Positions 1-7,565 of a DNA stretch of 22,680 nucleotides are shown here, piece by piece. This DNA is from JAYRGC01 sp041908065 (GTDB taxonomy: Bacteria > Pseudomonadota > Alphaproteobacteria > UBA9219). Numbering within the stretch: the first letter of the stretch is position 1; each line of letters starts with the position of its first letter. The stretch lies in NCBI GenBank assembly GCA_041908065.1, contig JAYRGC010000044.1, positions 1 to 22,680 of the forward strand, given 5' to 3'. A program made the position numbers and the translations under genes. A model generated the notes under the pieces. The model did no database searches and had not been told where the DNA came from. It saw only the letters and a list, made by a program, of their open reading frames with translations.

Positions 1-96
1 CACGGGTGCAACGGCACTGGATTGCTTCGCCGCCAAGGGGCGGCTCGCAATGACGGCCTTTGGGAGGACAATACCCTCCAGTTTCGCGTAAGAGCC
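1..96. repeat. Partial copy (R1) of the palindromic mobile repeat
   Basis: The window opens inside a repeat copy. Bases 17-54 carry one arm of the inner palindrome (CTGGATTGCTTCGCCGCC through GCTCGCAATGAC), the reverse complement of the arm seen at 2544, 9180, 13159 and 22613. The stretch 82-96 (TTTCGCGTAAGAGCC) matches the right terminus of the other copies. The left half lies outside the window. The sequence between the inner arm and the terminus resembles the same part of the copy at 15576-15679. There is no gene in 1-164 apart from an in-frame TTG-initiated extension of rpe, which is not believed because it runs through this repeat. Confidence 0.75.
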
Positions 97-116
97 CATT
101 CTTTGGAAACGCGTCG

Positions 117-147
117 CAGGAAAGCCGCTTGTGGCGGCCATTTCCTG
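117..147 (+). other. Strong hairpin just upstream of rpe
   Basis: CAGGAAA (117-123) pairs with TTTCCTG (141-147), and GCCGC (124-128) pairs with GCGGC (134-138). Only a CA bulge (139-140) interrupts the 12-bp stem. It ends 17 bases before the rpe ATG. No run of T follows, so it is not a classical intrinsic terminator for the plus strand. It could be a leader structure of rpe, an attenuator, or the end of an upstream transcript. Confidence 0.5.
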
Positions 148-164
148 CTGATAGTCTCACCCTC

Positions 165-824
165 ATGCAACGACCGCTCAAAATAGCCCCCTCGATACTC
201 TCCGCCGATTTTTCGCGGCTGGGCGAGGAAACGCGCGCCATGGACGCGGCAGGCGCGGATTACCTGCACATCGACGTGATGGACGGGCATTTCGTCCCCA
301 ATATCACCATCGGTCCCGCAGTCGTGAAATCGCTCCGCCCTCACAGCGTCAAAACGTTCGACGCCCATTTGATGATTTACAACGCCGACCGTTACATTTC
401 CGATTTCGCCGCCGCCGGAGCCGACATAATAACCGTCCATCCCGAAGCCGGCCCCCACCTGCACCGCACCTTGCGGCTGATAAAGGAACACGGCAAGAAA
501 GCCGGAGTTTCTCTCAATCCGGCAACGCCCTTAGACGCGGTTTCCAATGTGATGGGCGAGATCGATTTACTGCTGATAATGACAGTCAACCCGGGTTTCG
601 GCGGCCAAGCGTTCATAACCGACCAGTTGAACAAAATATCCGCCGCCCGCCGCATGATCGACGCCTCGGGCAAGAACATAGACCTGGAAGTGGACGGCGG
701 AATCAACGTCGAAACCGCCCGCTTGGCCGTCCAGGCCGGAGCCGACGTTCTGGTGGCCGGAACCGCCGCCTTCAAGGGAGGTGCCTCCATGTACGCCGCC
801 AACATAGCCTCTCTGCGGGCATAG
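165..824 (+). CDS. rpe: Ribulose-phosphate 3-epimerase
   Basis: Interconverts D-ribulose 5-phosphate and D-xylulose 5-phosphate in the cytoplasmic pentose phosphate pathway. The 219-residue protein has the usual family length and is a complete TIM barrel. Visible motifs are SILSADF near the N-terminus, the metal ligands H35, D37, H68 and D177 (D37 and D177 are also the acid/base pair), NPGFGGQ at 142-148 in the phosphate-binding region, and EVDGGIN at 175-181. The ATG at 165 is chosen because family members begin a few residues before the IAPSILSAD motif. The open frame extends to a TTG at 60, but that part runs through a repeat and has no family similarity. No clear Shine-Dalgarno sequence precedes 165; a hairpin (117-147) lies there instead. 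The next gene starts 8 bases after the stop, so the two are probably co-transcribed. Confidence 0.96.
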   Translation: MQRPLKIAPSILSADFSRLGEETRAMDAAGADYLHIDVMDGHFVPNITIGPAVVKSLRPHSVKTFDAHLMIYNADRYISDFAAAGADIITVHPEAGPHLHRTLRLIKEHGKKAGVSLNPATPLDAVSNVMGEIDLLLIMTVNPGFGGQAFITDQLNKISAARRMIDASGKNIDLEVDGGINVETARLAVQAGADVLVAGTAAFKGGASMYAANIASLRA

Positions 825-831
825 GCGCGCC

Positions 832-2493
832 GTGGCCAGCCCCGTGGCCAAACTTGTCAAAGGCGTAAAGCGGCGCGTTCGCGCCGTCGCCTACGGCAGC
901 CCCATATACCAAATGGTCTTGGAACAAGGCCCCCTGCCCCCGCGCTTCGCCGTCCTGATCCCCGATAAATGGCCAGGCGACGCCAAACTGGGGCAAACCC
1001 TGATAGGAGGATCCGAAAGCCTGTTCGACGACCGGATTTCGTCCATGTCGCTTGCGGGAGGAAAATGGCAACCGTTTTCCTCGCATTCGTGGCTGCGCGA
1101 TCTGCGCGCCGTCGGAACCAATCCGGCGCGGAAACGGGCGCGCGAGCTTCTGAACCAATGGCTGGACGAAAACGACCATTGGAACGAGGCCGAATGGTCG
1201 CCCGAGGTGTTGGGAGAACGCGTCGCCAACTGGATAGGATTCCACGATTTCTATAACCCCGACAACGTAGACGTTTACGATCCCGCGCTTGCCTCCAAAC
1301 TGGCCGCCAGCGCGACGCGCCAAACTCGCCATTTGTTGCGGATGCTGCCGGACGGACTGACCGGCATGGACGATTTCGGGGCGTTACGCGGCGCTATCTA
1401 CGCCTGCCTGTGTCTGGAAGGAGAAGACAGGGCCTTAGGCTTCGCCATGGACGTTTTGCGGCGAAAAATGGCGAACGAGATACTGCAAGACGGCGGACAC
1501 GTTTCCCGCGATCCGCTCCAACACGTCCGCGCCCTCAGGCATCTCATCGACATCCGCGCCGCGTTAAGAACCGCCGGAGTCAAGGCGCAAAGGCACGATG
1601 AGGATTTGACCATGGCCATCGGGCGCATGGTTCCGGCCATGAAGTTCTTTCGGCACGGCGACGGCTTTCTCGCGCTGTTCAACGGCGGATGCGAAGGAGA
1701 CAATATAGAGATAGACGCTATACTCTCCGCCTCCGAAACGAAGGGACGCGCCTTGCGCCGCCTTCCGGCAACAGGGTACGAGCGCGTCATCGCCGGAAGA
1801 TCCCTGCTTTTGATCGACATCGGGATGCCGCCGCAAAAGCCTTACGATGCAATGGCTCACGCCGGACTATTAAGTTTCGAGTTCAGCTCCGGACGCGAAC
1901 GGCTCATCGTGAACTGCGGCCATCCCCGCGTGCGCGGCCAACCCGACGAAAAAGACTGGGGCAAGGCCATGGCGGCGACGGCGGCGCACACGGCTTTGAC
2001 GGTAGCCGACACCAACGCTTGCGAAGTGATGGCCGACGCCACCGGCATCGGGCGGAGAGCGGCGGTCATGAACGTGCAGCGTTACGAGCAGAACGGCGCG
2101 TCGTGCGTCGAAGCCGTCCACGACGGCTATCTAAACCGCTTCCGCATCGTACACCGCCGCCAGATCGAGCTTTCGGCGCAAGGCGACGAGCTTAAGGGAA
2201 CCGAGGAGCTGTCTGGCGGCAACGCCGTCGATTTCGCCTTGCGCTGGCACATCCATCCTTCCGTGCAAGTGTCGTTGTTGCACGGCGGCAAGGCCGCGCT
2301 TTTACGCACGCCCTCCGGCATCGGGTGGAAACTGCGGGTAGAGGGCGGCGAGCTTGGGCTGGAAAGCAGCATCTACTGCGGCGGCAGGCATCCACGACGC
2401 TCCATGCAGCTGAAGGCGGGCGGCATAACCCGAAAGACCCGCGCCTCCATCGTAAAATGGTCGCTGACCAGAGAACGCCCCGCCGGAGGGTAA
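832..2493 (+). CDS. Heparinase II/III family protein
   Basis: This 553-residue protein resembles the alphaproteobacterial heparinase II/III-like proteins found next to rpe. An N-terminal alpha-helical part (about 60-290, with WIGFHDFYNP and similar aromatic-rich stretches) precedes a C-terminal heparinase II/III-type beta domain (about 325-530). That domain begins with the characteristic motif AHAGLLSFEFSSG near residue 341. The family includes polysaccharide lyases, but the true substrate of this subgroup is not known. No signal peptide is visible: the N-terminus is short, basic and lacks a hydrophobic core, so a cytoplasmic location is inferred, which is odd for a lyase. The start is a GTG at 832, only 7 bases after the rpe stop; an in-frame GTG at 844 is an alternative. 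The gene ends 8 bases before a repeat copy. Family assignment is confident, function is not. Confidence 0.85.
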   Translation: MASPVAKLVKGVKRRVRAVAYGSPIYQMVLEQGPLPPRFAVLIPDKWPGDAKLGQTLIGGSESLFDDRISSMSLAGGKWQPFSSHSWLRDLRAVGTNPARKRARELLNQWLDENDHWNEAEWSPEVLGERVANWIGFHDFYNPDNVDVYDPALASKLAASATRQTRHLLRMLPDGLTGMDDFGALRGAIYACLCLEGEDRALGFAMDVLRRKMANEILQDGGHVSRDPLQHVRALRHLIDIRAALRTAGVKAQRHDEDLTMAIGRMVPAMKFFRHGDGFLALFNGGCEGDNIEIDAILSASETKGRALRRLPATGYERVIAGRSLLLIDIGMPPQKPYDAMAHAGLLSFEFSSGRERLIVNCGHPRVRGQPDEKDWGKAMAATAAHTALTVADTNACEVMADATGIGRRAAVMNVQRYEQNGASCVEAVHDGYLNRFRIVHRRQIELSAQGDELKGTEELSGGNAVDFALRWHIHPSVQVSLLHGGKAALLRTPSGIGWKLRVEGGELGLESSIYCGGRHPRRSMQLKAGGITRKTRASIVKWSLTRERPAGG

Positions 2494-2501
2494 ACTGTCT
2501 A

Positions 2502-2680
2502 GACTTTCACATAAAATGAGTGGCTACGACCAAAGGCAGCGTCGTCATTGCGAGCCGCCCCTTGGCGGCGAAGCAATCCAGTGCCGTTGCTGGATGACTC
2601 TGGATTGCTTCGCGTCGCAAGGGCGACGCTCGCAATGACACACTGCCTTTGGCCACACTCGCCTGTTTTCGGCAAGAGCC
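2502..2680. repeat. Palindromic mobile repeat, copy R2
   Basis: An approximately 179-bp imperfect inverted repeat. Inner arms at 2544-2582 and 2600-2639 (GTCATTGCGAGC and its complement) flank a short spacer. Outward of these, CCAAAGGCAG at 2530-2539 pairs with CTGCCTTTGG at 2643-2652. The right terminus ends GGCAAGAGCC (2671-2680). The left terminus (GACTTTCACATAAAATGAG) is a worn version of the family end. The copy starts 8 bases after the stop of the heparinase-like gene and fills the gap to the convergent gene at 2721. No target duplication is recognisable. The palindrome could end transcription from both sides. Confidence 0.8.
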
Positions 2681-2720
2681 GCGCCGGATTTGCGCGCCGG
2701 TGGCGCAGCCGACTGATGAC

Positions 2721-3578
2721 CTAAAAAAACCGATACGCCACGCTTATCATGCTGCGGGTCTCGCTTGTCTCGCTGTCCGGCTCCCAAGTCCACACCGGAA
2801 TCCCGCTTAAGGTCGCGGCAAGGCGCGGGCTTTTGCCGTAGTCGAAAGCGTTGTAGTCCAACGAATAGCGCAAATCCAGCCGCTTTGTTACCGCATAGCC
2901 GATGCGCCCGCCGAAACGCCATACCGCAGCCTCGCCAAGATTGTATTCCAAACCTTCGGCTTCCATTTGAGAATTGAAGGTCGTTCCGCCCTCGCCGGAA
3001 AGCGTCAACACCCATCGAGGAGCCGGAGAAATATGCAGCATCGCGCCCGCTGCGAAAAAGCCGTGGCGATAATCTTCCCTATAGCTCCCTATTCCCGTCA
3101 GATTGCGCTCCCAGTTACGCAACCCCAGATCGATGAACGGCACGGCCATGACCGACTTGCCTATGGGAAACCCGTACCCGAACTTGGACGAAAGCGACAT
3201 GATCGTGTTTTCGGTGGTGCTTTTGTAAGGCGTGGTGGCTCCGGTCGAAATATCGACCAACGCCCCGTCGTATTCGGTGTCGCCCCACGCGAACTCGCCT
3301 TTTAACCCCAAGTAAAAATTGTTCCAGAACGAACGGCTGACGGGCTTCACCAGAAACGACAGCTCCGCATCCACCGCCGGAAGCCAGCCCTTCTCGGTGT
3401 CTAATGTGCCGCTTTCGTCGTATTCCCTGTAATTCAGCCTGTGCGCGCCCAACCCCAACTCGACCGAATTGTTGGCGGCATAAATATCGGCCACCGAAGC
3501 GTTCGCCTGCCCCATGGCCAGAAACGAGCAAACCGCCGATAAAATTATTGCGCCACAGCAGGTTACGCGCCTACCCAT
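2721..3578 (-). CDS. Outer-membrane beta-barrel protein of unknown function
   Basis: A 285-residue secreted protein. Residues 1-27 form a signal peptide: basic MGRR, a hydrophobic core, and cleavage predicted after A-N-A at 25-27. The mature part alternates polar and hydrophobic residues, with aromatic girdle-like stretches (NNFYLGLKGEFAW, HGFFAAGAMLHIS) and ends in SVAYRFF. A terminal phenylalanine is the usual recognition signal for the BAM complex, so an outer-membrane barrel of roughly 10-12 strands is inferred. No porin family could be named. The ATG at 3578 is chosen because it has a strong GGGAGGGAGA ribosome site directly upstream and begins the signal peptide; the frame is open further, to 3845, but that extension has no such site. 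A TATTAT at 3632-3627 is a weak candidate -10. The gene converges on the heparinase-like gene, with repeat R2 between them. Confidence 0.8.
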   Translation of the reverse strand: MGRRVTCCGAIILSAVCSFLAMGQANASVADIYAANNSVELGLGAHRLNYREYDESGTLDTEKGWLPAVDAELSFLVKPVSRSFWNNFYLGLKGEFAWGDTEYDGALVDISTGATTPYKSTTENTIMSLSSKFGYGFPIGKSVMAVPFIDLGLRNWERNLTGIGSYREDYRHGFFAAGAMLHISPAPRWVLTLSGEGGTTFNSQMEAEGLEYNLGEAAVWRFGGRIGYAVTKRLDLRYSLDYNAFDYGKSPRLAATLSGIPVWTWEPDSETSETRSMISVAYRFF

Positions 3579-3650
3579 TCTCTCCCTCCCATTGTCAGAC
3601 CAAACCTTCGGCGGGTTCGGGAAGGAATAATATCGGCGGTGGCGATTTTG

Positions 3651-3679
3651 TTCCACTCGAAAAATTTCCTTGCTATAAG
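3651..3679 (+). promoter_or_regulatory. Candidate extended -10 promoter for the cold-shock gene
   Basis: TGCTATAAG at 3671-3679 is an extended -10 element (TG, one base, TATAAG). The -35 position 17 bases upstream (3651-3656, TTCCAC) is poor, which extended -10 promoters tolerate. Transcription from here would give a leader of about 160 bases before the ATG at 3845, as is common for cold-shock genes. Confidence 0.35.
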
Positions 3680-3743
3680 GCAACATATCCTGTATATGCG
3701 GCAACGAGTCTAGACGGATCGCTGCGATAGCAGGCATCCTATG

Positions 3744-3779
3744 GCGACGGTCGCAAGCCTTCGGGATTGCGGCGGTCGT
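3744..3779 (+). promoter_or_regulatory. UUCG-capped leader hairpin of the cold-shock gene
   Basis: CGCAAGCC (3752-3759) pairs with GGATTGCG (3764-3771) around a TTCG loop closed by C-G, a very stable tetraloop; there is one G-A mismatch. An outer stem GCGAC (3744-3748) pairs with GTCGT (3775-3779). The structure lies in the presumed 5' leader, 65 bases before the ATG. Structured leaders control translation of many csp mRNAs with temperature; such a role here is inference. Confidence 0.45.
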
Positions 3780-3844
3780 TGCTAAGCTCACGCAGCAGAA
3801 GCCGTTGTGGCGTCTGCGATTTCTACGACTGAAGAGGCGATACA

Positions 3845-4057
3845 ATGGCTCAAGGTACGGTAAAGTGGTTCAACAGCACCAAAGGTTACGGCTTCATTCA
3901 ACCTGAACAAGGCGGTTCGGACGTTTTCGTCCACATCTCCGCGGTTGAGAAGGCCGGTCTTCGCGATCTGCGCGAAGGACAAAAGGTCTCCTACGAGCTT
4001 GCCACCGAAAAGGGCAAGACCTCGGCGGTGAACATAAAGATCGGCGACGCCGCCTAA
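3845..4057 (+). CDS. Cold-shock domain protein (CspA family)
   Basis: A 70-residue single cold-shock domain that binds single-stranded RNA and DNA and acts as an RNA chaperone in the cytoplasm. Both RNA-binding motifs are intact: KGYGFI at 13-18 (RNP1) and VFVHIS at 27-32 (RNP2), after the family opening GTVKWFN. Length is typical and the whole domain is present. AGAGG at 3833-3837 is placed 7 bases before the ATG. The gene stands alone between a structured leader and a strong intrinsic terminator, so it is monocistronic. Which csp paralogue it corresponds to cannot be told from one copy, so no symbol is given. Confidence 0.96.
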   Translation: MAQGTVKWFNSTKGYGFIQPEQGGSDVFVHISAVEKAGLRDLREGQKVSYELATEKGKTSAVNIKIGDAA

Positions 4058-4085
4058 TAGCGCGAAACCGTTCTTTAAGTTTAAA

Positions 4086-4116
4086 GGGGCGGCATCAACG
4101 ATGCCGCCCCTTTTTT
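4086..4116 (+). terminator. Intrinsic terminator after the cold-shock gene
   Basis: GGGGCGGCATC (4086-4096) and GATGCCGCCCC (4100-4110) form a perfect 11-bp GC-rich stem with a 3-base loop, followed by six T (4111-4116). On the minus strand the same stem is followed by TTTAAACTT. It lies 18 bases beyond the stop of the convergent antiporter gene, so it probably ends transcripts from both sides. Confidence 0.95.
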
Positions 4117-4128
4117 ATCGCGCGCGTT

Positions 4129-5850
4129 TCAAAAACGGCGATGCTCCATCATGTGGGTTATTACCGACGGGGGAACGTCGAAACTCTCCATCACCTTGGC
4201 GGCGAGCTGAAGGCTAAGCCCTTCAGTTTCCAACACCACTCCCTTTACCCCCTTTTGGCGCAGCTCCGCGCCGTGTTCCTCGTCGCGGGCGCGGGCGTAT
4301 ATGTTGGTCTTGGGGCAATGCTCGGCGATGTTTTCCATCATCTTGCGCGAAGCCCTTTTGTCGCTCATAGCCAAAACTATAGCTCTGGCTCGTTCGGCGT
4401 GAACCTTTCGCAGCGTCTGAAGATTGCTGGCGTCGCCGAAAAAGACAGGGATGCCCTTGTGCCGCAACTCCTCCAAGGCCGCCCCGTCAGTATCCACGGC
4501 TAAATACGGTATCTGATGTTCGTCCAAAAACTTCGCCACGGTTTGTCCGGTGCGCCCGAATCCTGCGATCACGACGTGTCCCGACATGCCCTCTGCCACG
4601 TCGGCCACCGATTTTTCATAAGACGACGCAGTCAACCGCAACAGATTCTCCTCCGCCCGTTCGCCCAACCAATACGCGAACGGAGTCAAGGCAAGCGTAA
4701 GGCTGGCCGTCATCAACATAAACTGGCCGTCCGCGTTGTCGATTACTCCTGCCGGAATCGCCATTCCTATCAGAACGAAGGCGAACTCTCCGGCCTGCCC
4801 CAACGTAATACCGGTTCGGATCGCCAATGGCCACGACAAGCCGAACGCTCGGCACAAACAGCCGATCACCACCGCTTTGATGGCGAACAAGCCTGCCACG
4901 CTGGCGAACAGCCAAGCCAAATTATCGATGACGGCTCTTACGTCGATGGACATGCCGACCGATATGAAAAACAACCCCATGAACAGCCCCTTGAAAGGAA
5001 CCATGTCCACTTCGATCTGATTGCGGAACTCGGTTTCGGACAAAACCAGACCGGCCAAAAACGCCCCTAACGCCATGCTCAGCCCCGATTGTCCGGTGGC
5101 GACCGAGGCCGCCATGACGATCAACAGGATATGCGCCATGAAAAATTCCGGCCCCGCGCGGCTGGACACGACGGCGCGCAACACCGGACGCGCCAGAAAC
5201 CTGCCCGCCACAAGTATCGCTGCTATGATCGCCGCCGCATTCCCCAATGAAAACAGCAAAGACATCCACACCGAACTTCCCTGTCCGGCTTCCTTGTCGC
5301 CGTAAAACGAGACGAGGAATATCAGCGGAATAACGGCCAAATCCTGCATCAAAAGTATGGAAAAACTGGTTTGCCCCATGGGCGAGGCGAAGTTTTGGCG
5401 ATCCATTATCATCTTCATCACCACGGCGGTCGACGACAAGGCTAATGCCGATCCCAAGATCACCGCCGCCGCCGCGTCATGTTCCCACCACCAAGCTGCC
5501 GCTCCTATCACTGCGGCGCACACGACTACCTGCATCCCGCCTAGGCCGAATATGTTTCTCCGCATAGACCATAAACGCGCCGGAGCCAATTCAAGGCCAA
5601 TCAGAAAAAGAAGAAACACCACGCCTATCTCGCCCAAAGCCTTCACCCCCTCCGCGTCGGAAAACGCCATCATCTTCAGCATTTCCGGAGCATTAGGAAT
5701 GGTCGCTGCCCCGTAAGGTCCGGCGATAATGCCGCACGCCAAAAATCCCAGAACCGGATTGACGCGGAACTTGGCCAACAACGGAACTATCACCGCGGTT
5801 ATGACCAGAAAAACGGCCAATTCGCCCAAAAAAGATTGATGCATGTCCAT
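4129..5850 (-). CDS. CPA2 family cation:proton antiporter with TrkA-N domain
   Basis: A 573-residue inner-membrane antiporter of the KefB/KefC/YbaL type that exchanges K+ or Na+ for protons. Residues about 8-395 form the Na+/H+ exchanger membrane domain with about 12-13 helices, including the family motifs GLELAPARLW (85-94) and QDLAVIP (169-175), whose aspartate D170 is the expected ion-binding residue. After a linker, a TrkA-N nucleotide-binding (RCK) domain occupies about 424-545, with the Rossmann glycines in GFGRTG (430-435) and acidic D453/D455 after the second strand. This domain suggests gating by NAD(H) or a similar ligand. No TrkA-C domain follows. Glutathione control as in KefC cannot be claimed. 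The ATG at 5850 follows the recN stop by 26 bases, so the gene probably belongs to the bamD-recN transcript. A second ATG two codons later is possible. Confidence 0.92.
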   Translation of the reverse strand: MDMHQSFLGELAVFLVITAVIVPLLAKFRVNPVLGFLACGIIAGPYGAATIPNAPEMLKMMAFSDAEGVKALGEIGVVFLLFLIGLELAPARLWSMRRNIFGLGGMQVVVCAAVIGAAAWWWEHDAAAAVILGSALALSSTAVVMKMIMDRQNFASPMGQTSFSILLMQDLAVIPLIFLVSFYGDKEAGQGSSVWMSLLFSLGNAAAIIAAILVAGRFLARPVLRAVVSSRAGPEFFMAHILLIVMAASVATGQSGLSMALGAFLAGLVLSETEFRNQIEVDMVPFKGLFMGLFFISVGMSIDVRAVIDNLAWLFASVAGLFAIKAVVIGCLCRAFGLSWPLAIRTGITLGQAGEFAFVLIGMAIPAGVIDNADGQFMLMTASLTLALTPFAYWLGERAEENLLRLTASSYEKSVADVAEGMSGHVVIAGFGRTGQTVAKFLDEHQIPYLAVDTDGAALEELRHKGIPVFFGDASNLQTLRKVHAERARAIVLAMSDKRASRKMMENIAEHCPKTNIYARARDEEHGAELRQKGVKGVVLETEGLSLQLAAKVMESFDVPPSVITHMMEHRRF

Positions 5851-5876
5851 ATCGCCCCCTATCTAAACCGGCACAG

Positions 5877-7565
5877 TCAAACCGAAATCTTACCATTGGC
5901 AGCGTCTTTCCCCAACAAACTCCGCGCCGCTTCGCGTGCGGCGGGAGTGACGGCGGCGGCGGAAAGCATGCGGGCTATCTCTTCCACCCTTTCGGACTCT
6001 CCCAAAGCCACGACCTCCGTCGAAGCCGACGCGGCGCGTGCAAGCTTACTGACACGGAAATGATGATCCCCCCGCGCCGCCACCTGCGGGCTATGCGTCA
6101 CCACCAGAACCTGCGCCCCGTTTTCGGCCAATCTTGCCAGCCTGTCGCCCACGGCGGAGGCAGTGGCTCCGCCGATGCCGGAATCCACCTCGTCGAACAC
6201 CATGACCGGAGCCGGTTTCCCCGACGCCATCACCACCTTCAACGCCAACATGAAACGCGCCAATTCCCCGCCCGAGGCGGCCTTTCGCAACTCGTCCGGC
6301 TCTATGCCCGGATTGGCGGAGGCCAAAAACGCGACGCGATCGCGTCCTGCGGCGTTCCACTGCTCCTCCGGCAACGCGGCCACATCGACGACGAACCTCG
6401 CCCGTTCGAGCTTCAGCGGCTTCAACTCCTTCACCACCGCCGCCGCCAACGTCTTGGCGGCCTTGCGCCGCTTTTCCCCTAATTTTTCCGCCAACTCCGC
6501 ATAAGCCATACGCGCCGCCCCGACGCGCTTGGCCAAAACCGCCGCTTTGGATCCGCCGTCCTCCAGCGCGTCCAGCCTTTCGCGCAGCCGACACCGCATA
6601 TCCGGCAATTCGTCGGTCGTCACGCCGTGCTTGCGGGCGGCGGCGCGCAAGGCGAAAAAGCGTTCCTCGATTTCCTCCAACGCTCCTTCGCCGCCCTCCA
6701 TATCCCGCACGGCGCGTTCCAAAAGCCCGCTGGCCTCGGCCACGGCGTCGGCGGCCTTGTCGATGGCCGCCAGCAAATCGCCGAACCCCTCCGCCTTTTC
6801 CGCCGCGCGAGCGACGTTCTTTCCGGCCAAAGCCAGCGTGGCGACAGCCCCCTTGTCGCCGTCGATCGCGGCGGAGGCTGTCCGCAACGCCTCCATTATC
6901 TTGGCCGAATTCATCAACCGCGCCCGTCGCTCCGCCAAGGCGTCTCCCTCCCCTTCCCTAGGATCCAGCGCGTCCAGCTCCCTCATCGCCGCGCTTAGAA
7001 AATCTTCCTCCTCGGCGGCGCGGACGCGCGCGGATTCGGCTTCGCGCAACTCGCGCTCGGCTTCCCGCCAAACCGCGAAAGCCGCCGCCGTCTCCCGCGC
7101 CAACGCGCCGGTTCCGGCGAAGTCGTCCAACATGCCGCGATGTGTGGAGGAATCCAGCAGTCCGTGGGTGTCGAACTGGCCGAGCGTCTCGATCAGCGCG
7201 TCGCCCACGCGGCGCAACAGCGCGGCGGTCACCGGCTGGTCTCCGATAAAAGCGCGGCTTTTACCGTCGCGTCCGACTACGCGGCGAAGAATTAGGGGAT
7301 CTTCGACGACTATGGCGTTCTCTTCGGCTATCGATAAAACCGCGTCGGGAAGTTTGCCGGTGAACTCGGCGGCGACCGCGGCCTGCGCCGCGCCGCTTTT
7401 GACCGCTCCGGCGTCGCCTCGCCCGCCCAAAGCCAGCCCCAGCGCGTCCAACAGTATCGATTTTCCGGCTCCGGTCTCTCCGGTAAACACATTAAGGCCG
7501 GACGACATTTCCAGCGTCAAAGCCTCTATCAGAACGAAATCCCTTATTGCCAGCCGCGCCAACAC
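5877..7565 (-). CDS. recN: DNA repair protein RecN
   Basis: RecN is an SMC-like ATPase that acts at DNA double-strand breaks during recombinational repair. The 562-residue protein opens with LARLAIRDF and a Walker A box GETGAGKS (29-36). It has a long alanine/glutamate-rich coiled-coil middle, the ABC signature SGGELARF near 430, and Walker B with VMVFDEVDSGIGG near 455, followed by the QVLVVTHSPQVAA switch region. Length matches the family. The start codon is a GTG at 7565 that directly abuts the bamD TAA (7568-7566), with no base between, which implies translational coupling; a TTG as second codon is also possible. Its neighbour bamD is the usual one in Alphaproteobacteria. ligA, often next after recN, is not here but about 6 kb away, and a cation antiporter follows instead. 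No LexA box was identified. Confidence 0.97.
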   Translation of the reverse strand: MLARLAIRDFVLIEALTLEMSSGLNVFTGETGAGKSILLDALGLALGGRGDAGAVKSGAAQAAVAAEFTGKLPDAVLSIAEENAIVVEDPLILRRVVGRDGKSRAFIGDQPVTAALLRRVGDALIETLGQFDTHGLLDSSTHRGMLDDFAGTGALARETAAAFAVWREAERELREAESARVRAAEEEDFLSAAMRELDALDPREGEGDALAERRARLMNSAKIMEALRTASAAIDGDKGAVATLALAGKNVARAAEKAEGFGDLLAAIDKAADAVAEASGLLERAVRDMEGGEGALEEIEERFFALRAAARKHGVTTDELPDMRCRLRERLDALEDGGSKAAVLAKRVGAARMAYAELAEKLGEKRRKAAKTLAAAVVKELKPLKLERARFVVDVAALPEEQWNAAGRDRVAFLASANPGIEPDELRKAASGGELARFMLALKVVMASGKPAPVMVFDEVDSGIGGATASAVGDRLARLAENGAQVLVVTHSPQVAARGDHHFRVSKLARAASASTEVVALGESERVEEIARMLSAAAVTPAAREAARSLLGKDAANGKISV

